From NCBI GenBank assembly GCA_001310715.1, contig BAXV01000133.1, positions 1-5,924 on the forward strand: DNA of 5,924 nucleotides, in the 5' to 3' direction. Each line of letters starts with the position of its first letter. Position 1 is the stretch's first letter. The position numbers were made by a program, and so were the translations under genes. The notes under the pieces are model-generated. The model saw only the letters and a list, made by a program, of their open reading frames with translations, was not told the origin of the DNA and made no database searches. The DNA comes from Pseudovibrio sp. JCM 19062. Its GTDB lineage: Bacteria; Pseudomonadota; Alphaproteobacteria; Rhizobiales; Stappiaceae. Of this stretch, positions 1 to 5,924 are shown one piece after another.

Positions 1-1
1 C

Positions 2-328
2 GAGAATTCCAACTATCAGCGGGCCCAGTACGTTGAGATTTCCAAACCGGAAAAGCTCGTCTGGCTGCACTCCAACGCCAATGAACGCTGGGAGGTAACC
101 ATCAATCCTCAGATGCCAAACTGGCCCCGCATCCTGCTAACCACCGTCACCTTTGAAACCGACGGCGAGCAAACCAAACTCCGCCTCACATGGGTCCCCT
201 TTGAAGCCACAGACGCCGAAATCGCCTGCTTCCAAGCCGCCATCAGCGGCATGAACAAAGGCTGGAACGCCGGCATGGCATTGCTGGAAGAACTGCTTGC
301 GGAGCTTCAGGCAAGTATGGCGACGTAA
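2..328 (+). CDS. SRPBCC/AHSA1-like domain protein, C-terminal part (5' end outside window)
   Basis: The reading frame is open from the first bases of the window to a TAA at 326-328, giving about 108 residues with the true start upstream of the window. The visible protein matches the C-terminal half of the AHSA1 (activator of Hsp90 ATPase 1-like) branch of the SRPBCC/START-like fold. It has alternating beta strands (RILLTTVTFE, then TKLRLTWVPF), followed by the family pattern 'EATDAEIACF', a 'GMNKGWNAGM' stretch and a final amphipathic helix (LLEELLAELQ). These are small cytosolic proteins with a hydrophobic ligand cavity; most bacterial members have no known ligand, so no specific function is assigned. 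They are often encoded next to an ArsR-type regulator, which would lie outside this window. A hairpin terminator follows 20-odd bases after the stop, so the gene is not co-transcribed with the chemoreceptor. The family call is good; the biological role is unknown. Confidence 0.82.
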   Translation, partial: ENSNYQRAQYVEISKPEKLVWLHSNANERWEVTINPQMPNWPRILLTTVTFETDGEQTKLRLTWVPFEATDAEIACFQAAISGMNKGWNAGMALLEELLAELQASMAT

Positions 329-350
329 GCGGGTGTAAAGATCGTGCTTT

Positions 351-383
351 AGCCCCGCGCCTCAATGGAGCGGGGTTTGCTTT
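351..383 (+). terminator. Intrinsic terminator after the SRPBCC gene
   Basis: CCCCGC at 353-358 pairs with GCGGGG at 370-375 across an 11-base loop. A G-T and an A-T pair can extend the stem outward (351-352 with 376-377). The T-rich tail TTTGCTTT (376-383) follows. It starts 22 bases past the stop codon of the upstream gene, which fits a rho-independent terminator, although the tail is interrupted by GC. Confidence 0.6.
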
Positions 384-598
384 GAACTAATGTCGAGAGC
401 TGCCCTAAGCGCATCAACTGGCACCCAGAAAATGCAATACCAAAGTATTAGTTTCAATCATCTTCATACGACATCTGCACATTACTGAGCGGAATCACAT
501 AAAATTAATCGATTTTTAGGAAGTCCACCATACCGGTGAAACTTATAGGGGTATTTATACAAAGAACACCAATAAAGCTATATAATTTATGGGGTCCC

Positions 599-2308
599 AT
601 GCACATGTCCGGTATCAAACTGACCACCAAGATAGCGCTCGCTGTATCGACTGCAATTCTTGTAACAATCGGCATTCTGGTGCTGACCGCAAATATTCTG
701 CTTTGGAACACGCTGAGTGATCAGGTGGACAAACGGCACGACATCAATCTGCGCATTGCCGCTGAGCAGCTCCAGCAGGAGATGCCCGATGCAACCATCA
801 AATTGGATCACAACTCCAATGTTGCCAGGATCATCAGCAATGAGCCTTTGAGCTTTTCGGATCATGAACTTGTTGACCAAATCGGATATCTGACCGGGGA
901 TACTGCTACTGTTTTTGTGTGGGATGATGCGACGCAGGACTTCTGGCGCAAGACCACCAATATCAAAAACCAGCAAGGTCAACGCGCCGTCGATACCCCA
1001 CTGGGCAAGGGGGGCCGAGTTTATCCTGTCATCACTTCGGGCAAAACCTACCGCGGCGAGGCCAATATTCTGGGTTTGGCCTATTACACTTTGTACCAGC
1101 CGATCTTTGACATGAGCGGCCATGTGAAGGGCATCCTTTATGTGGGCGTGCAAAAGGCTCATGTTGAAGAGCAGGTCAACACCGTTGAAGTGAACCTGAT
1201 TTATGCTGCAATCGGATTAAGCATCCTTCTGGTATTGCTGGCATATTTTGGCTTTAAGCTGATGCTCAAGCCTATCCCTGTGATGACTAATGCGCTACGT
1301 GACCTTTCTGAGAACAAGCTGGACATCCAGATTGCCTATTCCGAACGTAAAGATGAAATCGGCGATATGGCACAGGCTATCGAGGTGCTGCGGCAAAACA
1401 ATCTGGAGCGCGTGCGTCTGCAAGAACAAAGCGATGCGGAACATGCAGCCCGTGAGCAGCGTCAGGGCCATATTGAACAGCTGCTCGGTCAATTTGCATC
1501 AGATGTTCAGGAAGCGCTGCAAAGTGTTGACCAGCGCACGCAGGAGATGGAGAACACAGCAACCCGCCTGACCGGCATTGCAGAAGATTCCGCTCTGCGC
1601 TCAAACTCCGCGCGTGACGCCTCGGAAGAAGCCTCTGCCAACGTGCAAACCGTTGCGACCGCAGCAGAAGAGTTGGGGGCGTCCATTGAAGAGATCAGCC
1701 GTCAGCTGGCCGACACCAACAGGGTGGTTGGGTCTGCAACCAGCGGCGCAGAAGAAAGCAGCCGGAAGGTTCAGGCACTCGACAGTGCAGCAATGAAAAT
1801 CGGTGAGGTGGTCAACCTCATTCGCGATATCGCCGAGCAGACCAACTTGCTTGCCCTCAACGCCACCATTGAAGCAGCCCGCGCCGGTGAAATGGGCAAA
1901 GGCTTTGCTGTTGTGGCCTCCGAGGTGAAGGAGCTGGCGACGCAGACCTCCAAGGCGACGGAAGAAATCTCCACACAGGTCTCCGGCATCCAGAGTTCCT
2001 CTAAGGAAACCGTAGAAGCTATTGTGGCCATCAGTGACACCATGAGCGAGGTGAACCAGCATGCCACCTCCATCGCTAACGCTGTTGAGCAGCAGGGTTC
2101 AGCCACCAAAGAGATTAGCGAGAATGTGCAGATGGCTGCCGAAGGAACGCGCAGTGCGGCACACAACGTGAGTGAAGTCTCTGACAAAGTTGGCGAAACC
2201 CAGCAAGCTGCCACTCAGGTACTAGATGCCTCGCAGGCAGTGGCCTCCAACGCAGCACGACTGCGTCAGACGATCAACTCCTTCATGGATGACATCCGAG
2301 CGGCATAG
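599..2308 (+). CDS. Methyl-accepting chemotaxis protein with periplasmic Cache-type sensor, HAMP and MCP signalling domain
   Basis: This is a transmembrane chemoreceptor that would sense a ligand in the periplasm and control the CheA kinase through CheW. Counting from the ATG at 599 (569 residues), TM1 is about residues 12-36. The periplasmic region at about 37-199 resembles the Cache_3-Cache_2 family: it contains 'TVFVWDD', 'FWRKTTNI', '[10 protein letters not shown]' and '[10 protein letters not shown]...GILYVGV'. TM2 is about 200-222. HAMP is about 222-275, with the typical DEIG at 252-255. A long coiled coil then has its hairpin tip at about 413-430 ([18 protein letters not shown]), nearly invariant in the family. 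The C-terminus ends MDDIRAA, with no NWETF-like docking pentapeptide for CheR/CheB. The start is uncertain: ATG 599 has GGGG at 591-594, ATG 605 begins [10 protein letters not shown], which looks like a natural receptor N-terminus, and a GTG at 536 with AGGAAG at 518-523 would add 21 residues. The gene is intact and its ligand cannot be predicted. A strong terminator follows. Confidence 0.95.
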   Translation: MHMSGIKLTTKIALAVSTAILVTIGILVLTANILLWNTLSDQVDKRHDINLRIAAEQLQQEMPDATIKLDHNSNVARIISNEPLSFSDHELVDQIGYLTGDTATVFVWDDATQDFWRKTTNIKNQQGQRAVDTPLGKGGRVYPVITSGKTYRGEANILGLAYYTLYQPIFDMSGHVKGILYVGVQKAHVEEQVNTVEVNLIYAAIGLSILLVLLAYFGFKLMLKPIPVMTNALRDLSENKLDIQIAYSERKDEIGDMAQAIEVLRQNNLERVRLQEQSDAEHAAREQRQGHIEQLLGQFASDVQEALQSVDQRTQEMENTATRLTGIAEDSALRSNSARDASEEASANVQTVATAAEELGASIEEISRQLADTNRVVGSATSGAEESSRKVQALDSAAMKIGEVVNLIRDIAEQTNLLALNATIEAARAGEMGKGFAVVASEVKELATQTSKATEEISTQVSGIQSSSKETVEAIVAISDTMSEVNQHATSIANAVEQQGSATKEISENVQMAAEGTRSAAHNVSEVSDKVGETQQAATQVLDASQAVASNAARLRQTINSFMDDIRAA

Positions 2309-2328
2309 AGCATGTCGCATGACGAACG

Positions 2329-2368
2329 AAAAAGACCCCGCCTCCATCAATGAGGCGGGGTCTTTTTT
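2329..2368 (+). terminator. Strong terminator, probably bidirectional, between the chemoreceptor and the SCP2 gene
   Basis: AAAGACCCCGCCTC (2331-2344) pairs perfectly with GAGGCGGGGTCTTT (2352-2365) across the 7-base loop CATCAAT. Two further A-T pairs extend the stem outward. On the plus strand it ends in a run of six T (2363-2368), 20 bases after the chemoreceptor stop. On the minus strand the A-run at 2329-2333 becomes five T after the same stem. It can therefore stop both the chemoreceptor transcript and the converging SCP2 transcript. Confidence 0.93.
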
Positions 2369-2488
2369 ATATCAGATCCGGTAGCTTGAACCGCAAAAAT
2401 CAGGAGAAAGCCTTCCCGATAACGACCGTGAGGAAAGCAGTTCGCCAAGACTACCGGCGTTGGAACTGAAGGGTCGAGTTCAACCAGC
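2369..2488. other. Intergenic spacer with no recognisable gene
   Basis: These 120 bases lie between the shared terminator and the SCP2 stop codon. I see no conserved protein fragment, no second hairpin with a T-run and no repeat here. It is most simply the 3' untranslated part of the minus-strand SCP2 transcript. Confidence 0.5.
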
Positions 2489-2779
2489 TTATCCGAGGAT
2501 TTTGCCAAGGTTCATGGCGACCATCTTGTCGCCGCCGATCTTGATCTTGCCCATCATCACAGCTGTCATTGGATTGACAGAGCCATCCACCAAGCCTTTG
2601 AAGGTCTTTGCAGAACAGGAGATCGTGCAATCGGCATCCGCTTCTTCTGCACGTGCGCCGCTCTGGTCAACAATGATGGAGCCTCATCCTTGATTTTGAG
2701 CGCGATCGACTTCGACATATCGACACCATCAATTTTTTTTGTTGATTCCGGATACGATCTTCTGGATGAAATCGGACAT
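2489..2779 (-). pseudogene. SCP2 sterol-carrier-domain protein, two frameshifts as sequenced
   Basis: Read on the minus strand from ATG 2779-2777 to TAA 2491-2489, the three frame segments join into a single-domain SCP2 (sterol carrier protein 2) lipid-binding protein of about 96 residues. They are MSDFIQKIVSGINKK, then IDGVDMSKSIALKIKDE, then a segment containing SIIVDQSG, CTISCSAKTFKGLVDG, NPMTAVMMGKIKIGGD and MVAMNLGKILG. The family binds lipids or acyl-CoA in a hydrophobic tunnel; the bacterial role is usually undefined. The ribosome site AGAGGA (2784-2789) lies 4 bases before the ATG, which supports this start. One extra A in the A8 tract (T-run 2733-2740 on the plus strand) produces an immediate TGA. 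A missing G near 2682-2683 shifts the frame back. Apart from the two indels the sequence keeps the family pattern, so it could be a functional gene with sequence errors rather than a dead gene. Confidence 0.85.
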
Positions 2780-2874
2780 CTGATCCTCTGGCTTTTATCG
2801 TTCAAGGCGGACTTTGGCCGCCAAATAGTTGCAGCTACCTAGCCTTAATGTGCGCAAACTACAAGCGCCTCAAT

Positions 2875-2964
2875 GGTCTAGGATAGAGCGTATTCCCGAA
2901 AAGTGGGTCCGGTTTTCGGACAGCAATACGCAGGAAAATAAAGAGTTAGAGCACTGCCTAGACC
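2875..2964. repeat. Palindromic intergenic repeat with CCGAAAA/TTTTCGG core
   Basis: Three nested inverted repeats are visible: GGTCTAGG (2875-2882) with CCTAGACC (2957-2964), GCGTATT (2888-2894) with AATACGC (2925-2931), and CCGAAAA (2896-2902) with TTTTCGG (2913-2919) around a 10-base loop. TAGAGC also occurs twice in direct orientation, at 2884-2889 and 2947-2952. From memory, this core is typical of short palindromic elements scattered between genes in Rhizobiales and related alphaproteobacteria (RIME/REP-like). The element lies between the S-formylglutathione hydrolase and SCP2 genes, and its right outer arm contains the hydrolase stop codon. The folded RNA could stabilise or end the upstream transcript, but it has no T-run. 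Confidence 0.7.
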
Positions 2965-3792
2965 AGCTCGTCATAGTGCCATGCGATATGGTCTGGCATG
3001 AACGAGGCAACAAAGTAGTATAGGTGATCGTAACCACCATGCATCCGCAGGGTCAGATCAACACCTTCTTCACGGCAAACCTTCTCAAAAACCCAAGGTT
3101 TTAGTTGCTCTTCCAGAAACTCGTCAGCAGAGCCCTGATCAATCAGGATACGGCCTTTCCAGCCACGTTTCTTGACCAGTTCGCAAGCATCATAGTCTGC
3201 CCAACTGGAACGATCCGCCCCCAAATAACCGGAGAACGCCTTTTCACCCCATGGGCAATTCATCGGGTTTACGATTGGCGCAAATGCAGACACGCTCTTG
3301 AACAGGCCCGGATTTTTCAGCGCAAGGGTCAGCGCCCCATGGCCACCCATGGAGTGACCGGTCAGTCCCAGAGCGCTCAGGTCAACGGGGAAGTACTCTT
3401 CCAGAATTTCCGGCAGTTCCTGCGTGATGTATTCTTCCATGCGGTAATGTTTGGCCCACGGCTCTTGCGTCGCGTCCAGGTAGAAACCCGCGCTCTTGCC
3501 CATATCCCAACCGTCATCGTCCGCCACATCATCGCCGCGCGGAGATGTATCCGGTGAAACGATGATCATACCGTGCTCAGCTGCAGCGCGCTGGCTGCCT
3601 GCTTTGCTGACCATGTTTTCCCAGGTGCAGGTGAGGCCGGACAGGAACATCAGGTTGGGCACTCTTCGCCGTTCAGGGCACGACGCGGAGGAACACCGCA
3701 AATTCCATCGGCGTGCCGGTGGCCTTGCTGTCGTGGCGGTAAACCCGCTGCTCACCATCAAAACAGCGCCAGCTTTTGATCAGCTCAATCAT
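2958..3792 (-). pseudogene. fghA: S-formylglutathione hydrolase (esterase D family), two frameshifts as sequenced
   Basis: The enzyme hydrolyses S-formylglutathione to formate and glutathione in the cytosol, the last step of glutathione-dependent formaldehyde removal. The start is ATG 3792-3790, preceded at 5 bases by AGAGAG (3798-3803). The N-terminus MIELIKSWRCFDGEQRVYRH is characteristic. Once the frame is repaired the protein is about 278 residues, the usual family size. The nucleophile Ser is in GHSMGGHGAL (about residue 148), the catalytic Asp in DQGSADEFL (about 224) and the His in GYDHLYYF (about 257; many relatives have GYDHSYYF). The family motifs FLSGLTCTWENM and PWGEKAFSGYLG are present. 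Single bases appear to be missing near 3687-3688 (after MEFAVFL) and near 3653-3654 (before LMFLSGL). As sequenced, translation stops after about 40 residues. The gene follows the class III dehydrogenase by 77 bases on the same strand. Family assignment is very secure; whether the gene is truly broken is not. Confidence 0.92.
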
Positions 3793-3815
3793 GATTGCTC
3801 TCTTAAAACGAAGGC

Positions 3816-3840
3816 CTAAGCAGACCTGATGTCCGCTTAG
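3816..3840 (-). promoter_or_regulatory. Hairpin in the dehydrogenase-hydrolase spacer
   Basis: CTAAGCAGAC (3816-3825) and GTCCGCTTAG (3831-3840) form a 10-base inverted repeat with one mismatch around the 5-base loop CTGAT. Read on the minus strand, the stem lies 30 bases after the dehydrogenase stop and 23 bases before the hydrolase ATG, and is followed by GCCTTCGTTTT. It could be a weak or partial terminator, an RNA-stability stem or an operator. The tail is too interrupted for a confident terminator call. Confidence 0.4.
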
Positions 3841-3869
3841 ACCTTATTGAACTCAAATTCAGAGGTGGC

Positions 3870-4977
<1,108 letters not shown>

Positions 4978-5209
4978 AATGTGAACCTATACGTCTTTTT
5001 ACAGGCCCGCCGGATGTGACGGGACCTCCCCAAAAATGATGAAAGCAGCGCACGCGCCTCCCGCATGTCGCCACTCAACTTGTCGCACAACTTATAACGC
5101 GCAGCGCCGCGAATTGCATCAGCCAATTCAGGAGTTTTGCGTAGCGACGAAAGTTTCGAACAAACATATGTAGGTGTACAGCCAGCACCCCAAGAGACTC
5201 CCGCAGCTG
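4978..5209 (-). other. Spacer upstream of the dehydrogenase, likely holding its promoter
   Basis: These 232 bases separate the YeiH-like gene from the dehydrogenase, both on the minus strand. I find no conserved protein family here. An imperfect stem, AGGCCCG (5003-5009) with CGGGACCT (5020-5027, one bulged base), lies about 26-50 bases upstream of the dehydrogenase start and could form in its 5' leader. A TATAAG on the minus strand (5092-5097) resembles a -10 box, but no good -35 box lies at the right distance. The spacing suggests the dehydrogenase has its own promoter in this stretch; the precise site cannot be placed. Confidence 0.35.
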
Positions 5210-5924
5210 CTACACCAGATACTTCAGCGCGAGGATGATCCCGCCAAGCAGCAACAGCGTTTCGAGGACGACAACGAACAGGTGCTGATGGCCGAGGCTG
5301 ACGAGGGTTTTCAGGGTGGTCATGACGCCCAGTGCCGAGATCGCGATGACGAGGCACCATGTGGAAGCGTCGATGAGGACCAGACGCGGGCTTTCCGGTA
5401 TCCAGCCCATTGAGTTCACCACAACCAAGGCCGCAAAGCCGAAGGCGAAGTAGGGAACCGGTGCTTTGTCCTCCAGTGCCGAGAGGGAGCCTTTTGCTTT
5501 GGCGTGCAGCCATCTGGTAGACCAGAAGGAAATGATGAAGATCACCGGTAACAGCATCATGACACGCATCAGCTTGACAACCGTGCCAGTTTCACCCGCG
5601 ATGTCAGACACCGCAAAGCCTGCTCCGACCACCTGCGCCACATCATGAATGGTAGCGCCGAAGAGGATGCCGAGCTGCACGTCGCTGAGGCCAAACATCT
5701 GGCCGATGCTGGGGTAAAGGATCATGGCAAGCGTTGACAGGGCCGTCACAGCAATGACCGTAAAGAGCGTGTTCTGCTCGTTTTCTTTGGTGTTGGGCAG
5801 CACGGAAGAAATAGCCAGTGCAGCAGACGCGCCGCAAATGCCCACAGCGCCGCCCGTGAGCAAGCCGAAACTGGCAGAGCGGCCAAGCAAACGAGCCACC
5901 ACTACACCGACAAACAACATGCTC
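5210..5924 (-). CDS. YeiH/UPF0324 family inner-membrane protein, C-terminal part (start outside window)
   Basis: The minus-strand frame is open from the window edge to TAG at 5212-5210, giving about 238 residues of a protein family usually near 340 residues long. The ATG at 5920-5918 is therefore probably internal and the N-terminal third is cut off. The visible part has many hydrophobic membrane segments and the family landmarks GGAVGICGASAALA (about residues 23-36 from that ATG), a VTALSTLAMILYP helix, and FGATIHDVAQVVGAG (about 87-101) with a conserved charged pair inside a membrane stretch. It ends in LLLLGGIILALKYLV. The family (Cons_hypoth698) is commonly annotated as a putative sulfate exporter; the substrate is poorly established, so treat that as a label only. 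Relatives often sit beside a LysR-type regulator, which would lie to the right of this window. No frameshift is visible in this part. Confidence 0.87.
   Translation of the reverse strand, partial: SMLFVGVVVARLLGRSASFGLLTGGAVGICGASAALAISSVLPNTKENEQNTLFTVIAVTALSTLAMILYPSIGQMFGLSDVQLGILFGATIHDVAQVVGAGFAVSDIAGETGTVVKLMRVMMLLPVIFIISFWSTRWLHAKAKGSLSALEDKAPVPYFAFGFAALVVVNSMGWIPESPRLVLIDASTWCLVIAISALGVMTTLKTLVSLGHQHLFVVVLETLLLLGGIILALKYLV

Noticed and set aside
436..449. Small palindrome AATAC-CAAA-GTATT upstream of the chemoreceptor.
   Set aside because: A five-base stem in AT-rich DNA is expected by chance and nothing nearby supports an operator.
581..586. TATAAT as a -10 promoter box for the chemoreceptor.
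   Set aside because: No -35-like hexamer lies 16-18 bases upstream and the region is AT-rich, so I do not annotate it as a promoter; it is kept only as part of the start-codon discussion.
587..1162. Long minus-strand open frame opposite the chemoreceptor sensor domain.
   Set aside because: It lies wholly opposite a well-supported gene and its translation matches no family I know.
1601..2214. Two long minus-strand open frames opposite the chemoreceptor signalling domain.
   Set aside because: Antisense frames of this length are common opposite the alanine- and glutamate-rich helices of this domain; no family features are seen.
3105..3557. A 150-residue plus-strand open frame within the hydrolase region.
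   Set aside because: It is opposite the hydrolase coding sequence, whose family motifs are unmistakable, and its own translation has none.
5075..5167. A 30-residue minus-strand open frame starting at ATG 5167-5165 in the spacer upstream of the dehydrogenase.
   Set aside because: It has no ribosome binding site, no recognisable family and is very short, so a chance frame is more likely.

Overview
The window looks like chromosomal DNA from an alphaproteobacterium, most likely a marine Rhizobiales/Stappiaceae-type organism (Pseudovibrio or Labrenzia/Roseibium-like). The reasons are the alphaproteobacterial style of the chemoreceptor signalling domain, the pairing of a class III alcohol dehydrogenase with S-formylglutathione hydrolase, moderate GC, and an intergenic palindrome with a CCGAAAA...TTTTCGG core that I remember from many alphaproteobacterial genomes. 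The genus is inference only.

Layout. Positions 2-328 (+) hold the 3' end of an SRPBCC/AHSA1-like gene, closed by a hairpin terminator. After a 270-base spacer, 599-2308 (+) encodes an intact membrane chemoreceptor with a periplasmic Cache-type sensor, HAMP and MCP signalling domain. A strong, nearly symmetrical terminator at 2329-2368 separates it from the opposite-strand block. Reading right to left on the minus strand, that block holds the C-terminal two thirds of a YeiH/UPF0324 membrane protein (5210-5924, cut by the window edge), a class III (glutathione-dependent formaldehyde) dehydrogenase (3870-4977), S-formylglutathione hydrolase (2958-3792), a palindromic repeat at the end of that gene (2875-2964), and a small SCP2 sterol-carrier-like gene (2489-2779) that converges on the chemoreceptor.

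Function. The dehydrogenase and hydrolase are consecutive steps of glutathione-dependent formaldehyde detoxification: S-hydroxymethylglutathione is oxidised to S-formylglutathione, which is then hydrolysed to formate and glutathione. They are 77 bases apart on the same strand, with a hairpin in the spacer, and probably form one transcription unit. The other genes have no obvious functional link to this pathway.

Main oddity. The three consecutive minus-strand genes (dehydrogenase, hydrolase, SCP2) each carry two single-base indels, six in about 1.7 kb, while the chemoreceptor and the YeiH fragment are intact. Every catalytic and metal-binding residue survives once the frame is restored, so sequencing or assembly error, or very recent inactivation, fits better than old decay. 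I see no CRISPR, tRNA, rRNA, transposase, phage gene or obviously new system.
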